64,000 nt of DNA from Pseudanabaena sp. FACHB-2040 (GTDB lineage Bacteria > Cyanobacteriota > Cyanobacteriia > Phormidesmidales > Phormidesmidaceae), in the NCBI RefSeq assembly GCF_014696715.1, contig NZ_JACJQO010000001.1, forward strand, positions 331,933 through 395,932, read 5' to 3'. Of the stretch, positions 17,688 through 27,461 are shown one piece after another; positions within the stretch are counted from its first letter, which is position 1, and each line of letters starts with the position of its first letter. The position numbers were made by a program, and so were the translations under genes. The notes beneath the pieces were generated by a model, which was not told the origin of the DNA, made no database searches, and saw only the letters and a program-made list of their open reading frames with translations.

Positions 17688-18494
17688 ATGCGTCTCCACG
17701 TAAAAGTTCAGGGGCAGGGGTTTCCTATTCTTTGTCTCCACGGCCATCCGGGTTCTGCCCAGAGCATGACGGTTTTTACCGATCACCTGTCTCGCCGCTA
17801 CTGCACGCTGGCCCCTGATCTGCGCGGCTATGGACAGAGCCGTGCCCATGAAGCCTTTGCCATGACCGATCACTTAAACGATCTAACCCAGCTGCTTGAT
17901 GAAGAGGGCATTGCTGAGTGCCTAGTTCTAGGTTGGTCATTAGGAGGCATTTTGGCAATGGAGTTGGCGCTGCGCCAGCCAGAGCGGGTTAAGGGGCTAA
18001 TCTTGGTAGCAACGGCAGCTCGACCCTGGGGCAACCATCCACCTATTTCCTGGCAGGACAACCTGTACACCGGAGTTGCCTCGATCTTAAACCGAGTGCA
18101 GCCCGGCCAGAACTGGGTAATTGAAACCTTTGGCAAGCGCTCCCTTTACCGCCACCTGATTCAGCAGCACACCCCAGCTGCCTATCAGCGGCTAGCGTCA
18201 GACGCACTGCCAGCCTATCTGCAAACGTCACCCCATGCTCACCGGGCGCTCAACCAGGCTCTACAGCAGCGCTACAACCGTCTAGATGCGATCGCACAGT
18301 TGCCAACCCCCTCACTAATGCTCTGGGGCGAATGCGATCGCCACATCACACCCGAATCCAGTCGGGAGACGGCTCAGCATTTTCAAAATTGCCAGAGCCA
18401 CGAGTACACCAATGTTGCCCACCTATTCCCCTGGGAAATACCCGATCGGGTTCTCGGTGACATTGACCATTGGTTAGGCCAGACCTTTGCTTAA
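17688..18494 (+). CDS. Alpha/beta hydrolase
   Basis: 268 residues with a canonical alpha/beta hydrolase layout: the oxyanion segment LCLHGHPGSAQSM near residue 16, the nucleophile elbow LVLGWSLGGILAM near 83, an acid residue in LMLWGECDRHITPES near 216, and a terminal histidine in NVAHLFPWEIP near 246. The cap domain has no distinguishing feature. Substrate unknown. Confidence 0.9.
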   Translation: MRLHVKVQGQGFPILCLHGHPGSAQSMTVFTDHLSRRYCTLAPDLRGYGQSRAHEAFAMTDHLNDLTQLLDEEGIAECLVLGWSLGGILAMELALRQPERVKGLILVATAARPWGNHPPISWQDNLYTGVASILNRVQPGQNWVIETFGKRSLYRHLIQQHTPAAYQRLASDALPAYLQTSPHAHRALNQALQQRYNRLDAIAQLPTPSLMLWGECDRHITPESSRETAQHFQNCQSHEYTNVAHLFPWEIPDRVLGDIDHWLGQTFA

Positions 18495-18516
18495 GCAGCG
18501 ACAGACCCCAAGCAGC

Positions 18517-18548
18517 AGTTAGAGACGTCATTAGTGACGTCTCTAACT
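18517..18548. repeat. Dispersed palindromic repeat, copy 1
   Basis: A perfect 14-bp inverted repeat, AGTTAGAGACGTCA with its complement, around a 4-base loop TTAG, located between two convergent genes. The TAGAGACG core is shared with the palindrome at 33303-33332 and resembles the TAGAGACG...CGTCTCTA repeats scattered through many cyanobacterial genomes. It could also terminate transcripts from both sides. Confidence 0.75.
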
Positions 18549-18596
18549 ACTCGCAGTGGCAGCACAGTACGAAGCCAGGATTTTAAGAGGGCTGGG

Positions 18597-18884
18597 TTAA
18601 GATTGACCAGAAAAAGCAGGGGAGAACCCCCTTCGATAGTCCTCACTGTTGTCAATGGTTAACTCTTCCGGTCGGGCACAGCGCCGGATGTCGATTCTAA
18701 TTCGCTGGGCACCTTCCTGCTCGAGATCTTCGATATAGCCAGCTTGAGCAGTTTGAGCCTCAGCCTTCTCGTTGAAAGGGCCGAAAAAATAGGTGCAGTT
18801 GGGGGACTCAGTTTTGATCTCAATCCACCAGGCTTTGCCAAAACCGAACAGGTTATCGAGTAAACGACTAAGGGGGTTGCTCAT
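18597..18884 (-). CDS. DUF1816 domain protein
   Basis: 95 residues. AWWIEIKTESPNCTYFFGPF at about 18-37 and the following EAQTAQAGYIEDLEQEGAQ match the cyanobacteria-specific DUF1816 family, often found near or fused to phycobilisome- and stress-related genes. No function is established. It is convergent with the hydrolase and separated from it by the palindromic repeat. Confidence 0.85.
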   Translation of the reverse strand: MSNPLSRLLDNLFGFGKAWWIEIKTESPNCTYFFGPFNEKAEAQTAQAGYIEDLEQEGAQRIRIDIRRCARPEELTIDNSEDYRRGFSPAFSGQS

Positions 18885-18943
18885 AGCTTCTGCCTATCTA
18901 CCTGTGCTGACTCAGAAAAAACTTCCTGCGCTTCTCAGTATTG

Positions 18944-20017
18944 TTATACTTCTTTACTTTTGTTTTGCAAAGAGGTGATCTGAAGTTGATTTACCCACTG
19001 CTGACGATAAACCTCATACAGCGCCATGCCTGTAGCAACGGATGCATTCAGGCTAGGAGTTGCACCCCGCAACGGAATCGATATTAGCTCATCACAGGAT
19101 TGCTGTACAGTCAGGCTGAGGCCGTCTCCTTCAGCTCCCACAACCAGCACCGTAGGCCGATCAAAGGCCACATTGTGCAGGGGCTGACTGGCCTCTGAAG
19201 ACAGCCCATAAATCCAAAAGCCAGCATTTTTGAGGGCTTCTAAAGCTCGCTTTAGGTTAACCACGCGCGCGACGGGGAGCGTTTCTAGCGCTCCGGCTGC
19301 GACCTTAGATACAGTCGATGTGATGCCTGCTGCTCGCCGCTGCGGAATGATGATCCCCTGACCCCCTAGTGCTTCGGCTGTGCGAATAATCGCCCCTAGA
19401 TTATGGGGATCAGTAATGCTATCCGCTGCCACGAGCACCGGAATCCTAATGTCTTTTCTAGCTTTGGCCTGCTCAATTAAATCTTCCAAATCTTTGTAGT
19501 CGTAGGAAGAAGCTTGAGCGGCAATGCCTTGGTGGTTAGCACCCTCTGTGATTTGGTTGAGGCGGCGCACGTCCACTTCGTCGATCACGGCTCCATTTGC
19601 CTTGGCAGCCTCTAGGAGCGTCAAAAATCGGGGATCATAGCGCAGTCGCTCGTTGATCCAAACCCGGTTGAGGGGTCGCTGGTTGGTAATAGCGGCTTCG
19701 ACGGCATGGCGACCATAGATCAGATCCGGGGACTCTTCTACAACATCTGCAGAAGCAGGCGCAGCCGACTCGGGAGCAGTGGGCTGGGCCGCTAGGACAG
19801 GTTTAGGAGCTCTGATGACGCGCTTAGCAGGCCTGCCTTGGTAAGACGGGCTTTTGCGAGGGCCTTTGGAGGGACCTTTAGAGGGACCAGCAGAGCCTTT
19901 AGAAGGACCTTTAGAGGGGCCTTTAGCGCTAGAGGAAGCTGATCCCCGATAGGGCCGCCCTTTTTGAGGACGATCAGCAGATTTCTTAGGGCGGGGTGTA
20001 GGTTTCGGAGATGGCAT
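18944..20017 (-). CDS. rlmB: TrmH/SpoU-family 23S rRNA 2'-O-methyltransferase (RlmB-like)
   Basis: 357 residues. The first 90 or so are low-complexity and basic with repeated SKGP units. A substrate-binding domain follows ([21 protein letters not shown] near residue 100), then the SPOUT knot with motif 1 [20 protein letters not shown] near 200, motif 2 [12 protein letters not shown] near 290 and motif 3 [19 protein letters not shown] near 313. It should methylate a 23S rRNA guanosine. A GAGGGAG ribosome-binding site precedes the ATG. The disordered N-terminal arm is common in cyanobacterial members. Confidence 0.92.
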   Translation of the reverse strand: MPSPKPTPRPKKSADRPQKGRPYRGSASSSAKGPSKGPSKGSAGPSKGPSKGPRKSPSYQGRPAKRVIRAPKPVLAAQPTAPESAAPASADVVEESPDLIYGRHAVEAAITNQRPLNRVWINERLRYDPRFLTLLEAAKANGAVIDEVDVRRLNQITEGANHQGIAAQASSYDYKDLEDLIEQAKARKDIRIPVLVAADSITDPHNLGAIIRTAEALGGQGIIIPQRRAAGITSTVSKVAAGALETLPVARVVNLKRALEALKNAGFWIYGLSSEASQPLHNVAFDRPTVLVVGAEGDGLSLTVQQSCDELISIPLRGATPSLNASVATGMALYEVYRQQWVNQLQITSLQNKSKEV

Positions 20018-20269
20018 GGAGCTCCCTCAAAAAAAGACCGAAAAAGATGATGTTCGGGTTGCGAATGTGCGCAGCCCGACGACAGGCTAGAAAATAGAGG
20101 CTGGGAAAATAGGGTTAGCCAGGATTTAACAGTCCCTGGTTGGCTGTTTCTATCTATGGGCTCTACTGACCCACTCTAACAATTCACCCGACTAAATTGA
20201 AGAGCGTAAGGCCACAGGTTGGGGACAGAAAGCCGGAGAAGCAACATGCCGCCCAAGGCACAGGGTCAA

Positions 20270-20764
20270 CTACAGGCTATCTGTCAATGTCAGATCGACA
20301 TAGCTGAATAACTCTGTTAGACGATGGGGATCGGTGAGGTAGAGATACCCAATCAGGGCCTCGAAGCCGGTGGCCTGCTGATAAATTTGGGGATCGATGC
20401 GCCGAGGCCCCCGAGGAGACGCATTACGCCCTTTTCTTAAAATGTCTTGCTCATCCGCTGTTAGATAGGGGGTGAGCTTAGACAGTTGATGGGATTGCTG
20501 CTCAGCCCTCACCTGACTAACAACTTTCTGATGGTATGCCTGAATTCGGCAAGGGGGGGTTAGAAAAAAGCCCCGAACAAACAGTTCATAGACCGCATCT
20601 CCGATATAGGCTAGCGCAATCGGCGACAGAGCCTGCACTTGACCATTCGAGAGGGACATTGGAGAACCGGGTTCCAACAAAATATCCCTCAAACGAACGA
20701 GCACTTGTAGGCTCAGGCCAACCTTCTCAGCGTCCTCGGAAGCATCGCTGCTTCCTTTAGACAT
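20270..20764 (-). CDS. mrnC: Mini-ribonuclease III (MrnC)
   Basis: 164 residues, a stand-alone RNase III catalytic domain without a dsRNA-binding domain. LSPIALAYIGDAVYELFVR near residue 50 is the RNase III signature with its acidic residues, RKGRNASPRG follows, and ATGFEALIGYLYL near 140 has the second acidic helix. Mini-III matures 23S rRNA ends in other bacteria. It is 20 bp downstream of the STAS gene on the same strand and probably co-transcribed. Confidence 0.9.
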   Translation of the reverse strand: MSKGSSDASEDAEKVGLSLQVLVRLRDILLEPGSPMSLSNGQVQALSPIALAYIGDAVYELFVRGFFLTPPCRIQAYHQKVVSQVRAEQQSHQLSKLTPYLTADEQDILRKGRNASPRGPRRIDPQIYQQATGFEALIGYLYLTDPHRLTELFSYVDLTLTDSL

Positions 20765-20784
20765 CGCAATGACGCCTTAGGAGG

Positions 20785-21147
20785 CTACTCAACGGCTGCG
20801 ATCGCATCATCCACAGAATCCCGCAATGAGAGAAACTGCTCCAATCGTACCAGCTTGACCGTTTGAGTGACGCGAGCATTGGTGACCACCTGGACAGAAC
20901 CGCCTTCGGTTTTGGCCTTCTTCACCAGCTGCACGAGGGCACCTAAACCAGAGCTGTCAACAAAATCAATTGCAGACAGGTCAAGGATGATATTGCGAGG
21001 GCCTTCCTCAACGAATTTGTTCATCACCTTCCGAAAGGTCGGCTCTGAAAACGCGTCTAGAAGACCCGTGAGGCGGAAAATTTGACAATTTGCCCTGACA
21101 TCTCGGGTGCCTCGCAAGCTTACAGTCAGGGTCAGTGGCTCAGCTAT
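20785..21147 (-). CDS. STAS-domain anti-sigma factor antagonist, probable non-canonical start
   Basis: About 120 residues. The STAS domain includes FRLTGLLDAFSEPTF, the phospho-site region ILDLSAIDFVDSSGLGALVQLVKKA and a C-terminal helix. The first ordinary start is TTG at 21117, but it has no ribosome-binding site and cuts into a conserved first strand (LTLTVSLRGTRDV). A strong GAGGAGG lies exactly 5 bases before an in-frame ATA at 21145-21147, so I place the start there. It likely antagonises an RsbW-type kinase such as the one at 11,013-11,432. Confidence 0.85.
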   Translation of the reverse strand: MAEPLTLTVSLRGTRDVRANCQIFRLTGLLDAFSEPTFRKVMNKFVEEGPRNIILDLSAIDFVDSSGLGALVQLVKKAKTEGGSVQVVTNARVTQTVKLVRLEQFLSLRDSVDDAIAAVE

Positions 21148-21327
21148 AAGAACCTCCTCACAGAATGCTCCAAATGGACGGTTTAGTATAGGTCAGGATT
21201 ATACCAACTTCAAGCGGTTGGCAACTGCTTATAACATCTCTCCACATCTCCTCAGCGCTGTATCCCTCTTCTAACAGAATCTGACCTTTACAGAATCATT
21301 CTGGCGAGGGTTGGCCCAGGTGCCTCC

Positions 21328-22488
21328 TTAAGCCACAACGCTGCTGGGCTGACTGTCCCGCATCGACTCTACAAATTTTTGGAAGAGGTAGTCGGCATCG
21401 TGGGGGCCAGGGCTAGCCTCTGGGTGGTACTGCACTGAAAAAATCGGCAGCTTTTTGTGCTGGATTCCGGCTACGGTGCGATCGTTCAAGTTCAGATGAG
21501 TGATGGCTACCGATTCGATCGGAACCGAATCCGCATCTAGGGCAAAGCCGTGGTTTTGGCTGGTGATTTCTATCCGTTCGCTTAGGCCACAGGGTTGATT
21601 TAGCCCTCGGTGGCCAAACTTGAGCTTAAAGGTAGACGCGCCCAGAGACAGACCCAGAATTTGGTGACCCATGCAAATACCGAAGGTGGGGAGCTGCTGC
21701 TGCAGTAGGGCCTGTACCAGAGGCGGGGCTTCGACCACCGCAGCCGGGTCACCTGGCCCATTAGACAGAAAAATGCCGTCAGGCTGGTAGCTCAAGATGG
21801 TCTCAACCGACGTATCTAGAGGTACCACAATGACTCGACAGCCGTAGCTAACCAGCCGCCGCAGAATATTGCGCTTAATGCCAAAATCAATCGCTACAAC
21901 AGTTAGTAGAGGTTTGCTGTCGTCTCTAGGCTCTGCGCCAAACTCCCAACTCGGATCGGTGCCCTCGGTCCACTCATAGACCTCACGGGTGGACACTTCA
22001 CGCACCAGGTTCAGGCCTTCCATACTGGGTGCAGCCTGAAGTTGGCGCAGTAGCTCCTCGGGGTCGAGCACTTCAGTCGAAATGGCCCCGTTCATCGCGC
22101 CGACTGTCCGCAGCTTGCGCGTTAGCGCACGGGTATCAATGCCGTAGATGCCGGGAACCTTGTGGTGCTTCAGGTATTCGGGCAGGGATTGAGTAGCACG
22201 CCAGTTGCTGGGTTGGGAGCACACGTTACGAGCGATCGCACCTCTGATAGAAGGCCGAGCAGATTCTTCGTCTTCTGGATTGACTCCGGTATTGCCTAAC
22301 TCAGGATAGGTAAACGCTACAATTTGACCGCAGTAGCTGGGATCGGTCATAACTTCCTGGTAGCCAGTCATACCTGTATTGAAGACCACTTCTCCCATAA
22401 CCGTTCCCGCTGCTCCAAAGGACCAGCCCCGGTAAATCGAACCATCTGCTAATACCAGTAATGCTGGCTGAGCTTCCGAAAGCGCCAT
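21328..22488 (-). CDS. carA: Carbamoyl-phosphate synthase small subunit (glutaminase)
   Basis: 386 residues from the ATG at 22488 ([16 protein letters not shown]); 25 codons upstream are open but not family-like. The N-terminal CPSase domain contains [21 protein letters not shown]. The C-terminal class I amidotransferase has the nucleophile Cys in [13 protein letters not shown] near residue 270 and the His/Glu pair in [15 protein letters not shown] near 355. It supplies ammonia to the large subunit for arginine and pyrimidine synthesis; carB is not in the window. Confidence 0.97.
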   Translation of the reverse strand: MALSEAQPALLVLADGSIYRGWSFGAAGTVMGEVVFNTGMTGYQEVMTDPSYCGQIVAFTYPELGNTGVNPEDEESARPSIRGAIARNVCSQPSNWRATQSLPEYLKHHKVPGIYGIDTRALTRKLRTVGAMNGAISTEVLDPEELLRQLQAAPSMEGLNLVREVSTREVYEWTEGTDPSWEFGAEPRDDSKPLLTVVAIDFGIKRNILRRLVSYGCRVIVVPLDTSVETILSYQPDGIFLSNGPGDPAAVVEAPPLVQALLQQQLPTFGICMGHQILGLSLGASTFKLKFGHRGLNQPCGLSERIEITSQNHGFALDADSVPIESVAITHLNLNDRTVAGIQHKKLPIFSVQYHPEASPGPHDADYLFQKFVESMRDSQPSSVVA

Positions 22489-22610
22489 ACTCGACCTTGA
22501 AGAATTGGTGAAACTATTTTGAAACTGCTCCACGAGCGCTACTATCCTATAGCCTCGGGGCATGATTAGGGTAGCCTAGGTCATCGGACGCAGATAAACA
22601 CAGGAAAACT

Positions 22611-23450
22611 ATGCACTGGCGTTCATATACAGCAATGATTGTAGCGATTAGCAGCCTGACCGTCGCCAGCGGCTGCGGTAGCAAAGTAGCCCTAGAGAGC
22701 TCTACTGTGCCAACCCCAGCAGCGGCTGCGCCCGCACCTACTCCCGCTGCACCTGCGCCAGCTGCAACTGAAGTTTCTACAGCCCCCGCTGCAGATGCTC
22801 CTGCTGCCCCTTCACAGAGCTATTTTCGAGAGGGCGTCAACCGAGCCACCAGCGCCGTCAATATTGGCAAGTCAGCCCAGTCTCCAGATGATTGGAAGCT
22901 AGCCACCAGTCGCTGGGAGCAGGCCCTTAGCCTAATGCAGAAAGTGCCTGCCAGCGATCCTAACTACGCCACTGCGCAAACCAAGATCAAAGAGTATCAG
23001 CAAAATCTGGCCTCAGCCCAGCAACGGGTCAATGGAGTGCCCCGAGCTGCCGCTAGCGCCACTCCCGCTAAAGACAGCAGCGGCTTGGTCGCGCAAATTC
23101 CAATTGTGGAACGGCGAGGCGGCACCCCGGTGGTTCCCGTCACTTTTTCCGGGCAGAAGGGCAAACAACAGTTCTCTATGCTCTTTGATACTGGGGCGAC
23201 CGGCACCTTAATTACGGCAGAGATGGCCAATGCCTTGGGCGTGGTCATTGTTGGCGAGACAATAGCCACCATTGCCGACGGTAGTCAGGTCTCCCTTCCC
23301 ATCGGCTACGTAGACGCGATTGAGGCAGGCGGCCTGCGCAAGGAAGCCGTACTGGTGGCTATTGGGGGCGATGTAGGCCTGCTTGGTCAAGATTTTTATG
23401 GTAAGTACGGCATTTCCTTGGGCAGCAACAGCATCGGCCTGTACGAGTAG
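22611..23450 (+). CDS. Lipoprotein with retropepsin-like aspartic protease domain
   Basis: 279 residues. The N-terminus has a lipoprotein-type signal (hydrophobic stretch ending VASGCGSK, Cys about 22), then an Ala/Pro-rich linker, a helical region at about 70-130, and a single retropepsin-like domain with the catalytic motif FSMLFDTGATGTLI near 190 and the flap-like GGDVGLLGQDF near 255. Proteins of this kind (TIGR02281-like) are thought to act as homodimers on the periplasmic side. Divergent from carA with a 122-bp gap; an AGGA ribosome-binding site precedes the ATG. Confidence 0.87.
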   Translation: MHWRSYTAMIVAISSLTVASGCGSKVALESSTVPTPAAAAPAPTPAAPAPAATEVSTAPAADAPAAPSQSYFREGVNRATSAVNIGKSAQSPDDWKLATSRWEQALSLMQKVPASDPNYATAQTKIKEYQQNLASAQQRVNGVPRAAASATPAKDSSGLVAQIPIVERRGGTPVVPVTFSGQKGKQQFSMLFDTGATGTLITAEMANALGVVIVGETIATIADGSQVSLPIGYVDAIEAGGLRKEAVLVAIGGDVGLLGQDFYGKYGISLGSNSIGLYE

Positions 23451-23636
23451 AGCTGAGTAACGGCAGGTGAGGTGCGATCGCATCTCCAATAGCTCCAGCT
23501 ACTCTCCAATAAAATTTAGCCAAGCTAACCCAGAGGGCCCAAACCTTTGGGCTGGCTCCGTTCATGCATGCAGAACCGTCTGTTTGCTCGAATACAGCAT
23601 GATTACAGATTCCGCCCGTGACGGCTGAGCTGCCCA

Positions 23637-26600
23637 ATGGGCACACTTAAACCATTCTCTGCTGTAACAAATACTTCAGTGACTCGATTCAACAAATTCC
23701 TAGCGAACCTGAGCCTTGGGGTAAGGTTGGGATTAGGGTTCGGCGGAACAATCTTCCTGTCAGCCCTAGTTCTAGGGGCAGCCGCAGGGACTCTAGCCCA
23801 AAACCGGATTGAACAAGACATTGGCAGGGAGCTGAACCATCTGGCAGACCAGATGTCAGACCAGCTAGAAGTCAGTATGTTCGAGCGCTACCGCGAAATT
23901 CAGATCATCGCCGGGCTAGAGCCATTCCGCAATTCGCAGACCCCAGTTGCCCAACAGCAGGCCCTGCTAGACACCCTACAAACCACCTACCCCAGCTATT
24001 CCTGGATTGGCTTTGCGGATACCCAGGGCATCGTTCGGGCCAGCACCCAGGGGATTTTACAGGGCAAAAACGTAGCCGAGCGACCCTGGTTTATCAACGC
24101 ACAGCAGGCCTCCTTTGTCGGGGATGTTCATGAAGCACTGCTGCTGGCCAAGCTGCTGCCCCCCAACCCTAATGGGGAGCCCCTTCGCTTTGTCGATGTT
24201 TCAACCCCAGTAACCAACGCCCAGGGCGAGTGGCAAGGAGTTTTGGGCGCACACCTAAGTTGGAACTGGGTCGAAGCGGTCGAAGCCTCTCTGGTCGAGC
24301 AAGTGGGCGGCAACAAAGAGGTATTTATCCTCTCGCCTACCGGCACAGTGCTGTTGGGGCCTGCCCCTTGGCAGGATCAGGAACTATCTCTAGACAGCTT
24401 GCGCTTGGCCCAGTCCCAGCAAAGTGGCTATGTTGTAGAGGAATGGCCCGATGGCAAAGCTTACCTGACCGGGTTTGTGCAGTCCCAGGGCTACGACAGC
24501 TACCCTGGGCTGGGCTGGATTATTTTAGTGCGAGAGCAAACCGACACGGCCTTTGCTCCTGCGCAGGCTCTTTATTGGCAAATTTTGGGGGGCGGCTTCT
24601 TTTTGGGCGGGGGCTTTGCCCTGCTGGGCTGGCTGGTTGCGGCCCGCATCACCAACCCGCTACTGAAAATCGCAACTGCCGCCGATCAGATTCGTCAGGG
24701 CAATCGCACCGCTTCGATTCCTGTGTTGACAGGCAAAACCGAGACCGCTCAGCTGTCCCAAGCGCTGCACCAGATGGTGGCCAATCTAGTTAGCCAGGAA
24801 CAGGCGCTAAAACAGGCCAATCACGAGCTGCAAAGACAGCTTGAGCTGAGCGATCGCAAAGACAAATCTCTACAGCGCAGCGAGGAGCAGCTGCGCCAAA
24901 TTGTTGACAACATTCAAGATGCGCTGCTGCTTAAGGCGGTCAACACAGGTGAAGTGATTTACTTCAACCCCGGCTATGCCAAGCTCCACCAAGAAATCAC
25001 CACTGGCGAAACAGCTCAAGACCCACAGGCGTGGCTCAGGCTGATCCACCCCCAAGACCAGGGACGCGTCACGCTGAAAATGCAGGCCCAGTATCGGGGA
25101 GAGGGCTTCCTAAACGAAGAGTATAGGCTGGTTTTACCTGATGGCTCCGTTCGCTGGATTTGGGATCGCGCTTTTCCCATCCGGGATGAAGCTGGTCAGG
25201 TCTATCGCTATGCCGTAATCAAGCGAGACATTACTGAGCGCAAATACTCCGAAGCCATTCTCAAAACGCTGATAGAAAGTACCGCCTCAACCACCGGCCA
25301 AGACTTCTTCTCCACCCTGGCTCAGCGCCTATCCGAGGTGCTTGATGTCGATCATGTGTTTATTGCCGAGCGAATTGGCGAAGAGCTACGAACTCTGTCT
25401 TTTTGGTCCCAAGGGCAGTTCCAGCCCAACATCACCTACCGGCCTGACAATACCCCCTGCCATGTCATCTTGAATGAAGGCATTTACTGCTTCAGCAACA
25501 ATGTGGCAGAGCAGTTTCCAGACAACGAATACCTGACCAGCCTCCAGGCGCAGGGCTATTTTGGCGTTGCGATTACCAACGTTGTCGGCGAAGTCCTTGG
25601 CACGCTTTGTATTGTCAGCAGCAAGGCCCTCGATAGCCCCGACCGCTATACCGCCCTACTGCAGGTCTTTGCCATTCGGGCCGCAGCAGAGCTAGAGCGG
25701 CAGCGGGGAGAAGCAGCGCTCAAAGAAAGTGAAGGCCGATTCCGCCTGCTGGCCGAAAACACCCGAGATTTAATCTGCCTGCATCGGCCAACCGGGCATT
25801 TCCTGTATCTCAGCCAGTCCTGTCAAGCCCTGCTGGGATTTGCAACTGAGGAGTTGATTGGCAGCACCCCCTACGCCCTCATGCACCGAGACGATCGCCG
25901 CCGCATTCAGCTCGAAGTTCATCACATGATGCGGCAGGGCAATCCATCGCCCATTACTTACCAGGCCCGCCGAAAAGATGGCCAATACATTTGGCTGGAG
26001 AGCCTGATTAAGGTCATTAGTAACGAGATAGGAGAGGTTGTTTACTTTCAGACCAGCTCTCGCGATGTTACCGATAAAATTCGAGTTCAGCAGCAGCTTC
26101 AGTACGATGCCACCCACGACGGGCTCACCGGCTTGTCAAATCGTAGCCTGTTGCTGGAACGGCTAGCCCTAGCTCTAGAGCGGGCCAAACGCCATAGCGA
26201 CTTCCACTTTGCCATCTTATTTATTGATCTTGATCGCTTCAAGGTGATCAACGACAGCCTTGGACACTTAGCGGGCGATCAGCTGCTGCGGTTAACCGCT
26301 CGCAAACTAGAAAAGACAATTCGCCCAATTGATCTGGCTGCTCGCGTGGGCGGTGACGAGTTTGTGCTGCTAATAGAAGAAGTGAGCGGCCTACAGGAAG
26401 CTATTCGCATCGCTGAACGAATCTTGACCTGCCTAAATACGCCTATAACCTTAGAAAAGCAGGAAGTCGTGGTCAATGCCAGCATCGGCATCATGATGGG
26501 AACGCCTGACTATGAGTGCAATCTGGATCTGCTGCGAGATGCCGATATTGCCATGTATTGCGCTAAAGCTAAGGGAAAAGCCTGCTATGCCATTTTCAAC

Positions 26601-27461
26601 CCAGAGATGCATACTCAGGCGCTCAAGCAGCTCAAGCTGGAAAACGATTTACGGCGAGCCCTAGAAAACCAGGAATTTAGGCTACATTACCAGCCTATCG
26701 TTGATCTCTCAACCGGGGAGCTCTTAGGGTTTGAAGCGCTGGTTCGGTGGCAGCCGTCGGTGGAGGGCGTAGTCTCGCCTGCCGAATTTATTCCAATTGC
26801 TGAAGAAATCGGCCTGATCGTACCGCTTGGCAGCTGGATTTTGCATGAAGCCTGCCGCCAAATGGCCAGCTGGCAGAGCCAGTTTCCTGAGGCGGCCACT
26901 CTTAAGATGAGCGTTAATTTATCAGTCCAGCAGCTGCGGGAGGCGGACTTGCTCTCCCTGGTAGAAAACGTTTTGGGAGACACGGGGCTGCCTGGTCACT
27001 GCCTGGCACTGGAGATTACAGAAAGTATGCTGATGCAGGATGTTGAGGCCGTCAGCTGTTTGCTTGAGCAGCTGAGATCTCTTTCTATTCAAATCAGCAT
27101 TGATGATTTTGGCACTGGCTTTTCATCTCTTAGCTATCTTCATCGGCTGCCGGTCAACAATCTCAAAATTGATCGTTCCTTTGTGAGCAATCTCTGCGAT
27201 AGCCAAAGAAATCTCGGCATTGCTGAAACAATTATTGCCCTAGCCAACCAGCTTGGGATTGGCACCATCGCTGAAGGCATTGAAACCCAGGAGCAGCTAG
27301 AGCAGCTAGATGCAATCGGCTGCAGGCTGGGTCAGGGGTATCTTTTTAGCCCACCTGTTAGCGCTGAGGCCGCCAGTAAATTGGTTGGCCGGGTGGGTCA
27401 GCCGCTTGTTCTTAGTCCTCTCTCAAGCGACGAGAACGAACTTCCATCAGCGCCTGGCTAA
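23637..27461 (+). CDS. Multi-sensor GGDEF/EAL protein
   Basis: 1274 residues. The order is: membrane segment at about 28-50, Cache-like extracellular domain (50-310), second membrane segment (310-335), HAMP, a PAS domain (about 420-540), a GAF domain (540-690), another PAS/PAC (700-825), GGDEF (about 830-990) with an intact GGDEF motif (RVGGDEFVLLIEE), and EAL (about 1005-1255) with FEALVRW and the downstream DDFGTG. Both catalytic signatures look intact, so it could make and degrade cyclic di-GMP. The last 50 bp overlap the convergent HAD gene. The ATG at 23637 has no obvious ribosome-binding site. Confidence 0.95.
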   Translation: MGTLKPFSAVTNTSVTRFNKFLANLSLGVRLGLGFGGTIFLSALVLGAAAGTLAQNRIEQDIGRELNHLADQMSDQLEVSMFERYREIQIIAGLEPFRNSQTPVAQQQALLDTLQTTYPSYSWIGFADTQGIVRASTQGILQGKNVAERPWFINAQQASFVGDVHEALLLAKLLPPNPNGEPLRFVDVSTPVTNAQGEWQGVLGAHLSWNWVEAVEASLVEQVGGNKEVFILSPTGTVLLGPAPWQDQELSLDSLRLAQSQQSGYVVEEWPDGKAYLTGFVQSQGYDSYPGLGWIILVREQTDTAFAPAQALYWQILGGGFFLGGGFALLGWLVAARITNPLLKIATAADQIRQGNRTASIPVLTGKTETAQLSQALHQMVANLVSQEQALKQANHELQRQLELSDRKDKSLQRSEEQLRQIVDNIQDALLLKAVNTGEVIYFNPGYAKLHQEITTGETAQDPQAWLRLIHPQDQGRVTLKMQAQYRGEGFLNEEYRLVLPDGSVRWIWDRAFPIRDEAGQVYRYAVIKRDITERKYSEAILKTLIESTASTTGQDFFSTLAQRLSEVLDVDHVFIAERIGEELRTLSFWSQGQFQPNITYRPDNTPCHVILNEGIYCFSNNVAEQFPDNEYLTSLQAQGYFGVAITNVVGEVLGTLCIVSSKALDSPDRYTALLQVFAIRAAAELERQRGEAALKESEGRFRLLAENTRDLICLHRPTGHFLYLSQSCQALLGFATEELIGSTPYALMHRDDRRRIQLEVHHMMRQGNPSPITYQARRKDGQYIWLESLIKVISNEIGEVVYFQTSSRDVTDKIRVQQQLQYDATHDGLTGLSNRSLLLERLALALERAKRHSDFHFAILFIDLDRFKVINDSLGHLAGDQLLRLTARKLEKTIRPIDLAARVGGDEFVLLIEEVSGLQEAIRIAERILTCLNTPITLEKQEVVVNASIGIMMGTPDYECNLDLLRDADIAMYCAKAKGKACYAIFNPEMHTQALKQLKLENDLRRALENQEFRLHYQPIVDLSTGELLGFEALVRWQPSVEGVVSPAEFIPIAEEIGLIVPLGSWILHEACRQMASWQSQFPEAATLKMSVNLSVQQLREADLLSLVENVLGDTGLPGHCLALEITESMLMQDVEAVSCLLEQLRSLSIQISIDDFGTGFSSLSYLHRLPVNNLKIDRSFVSNLCDSQRNLGIAETIIALANQLGIGTIAEGIETQEQLEQLDAIGCRLGQGYLFSPPVSAEAASKLVGRVGQPLVLSPLSSDENELPSAPG

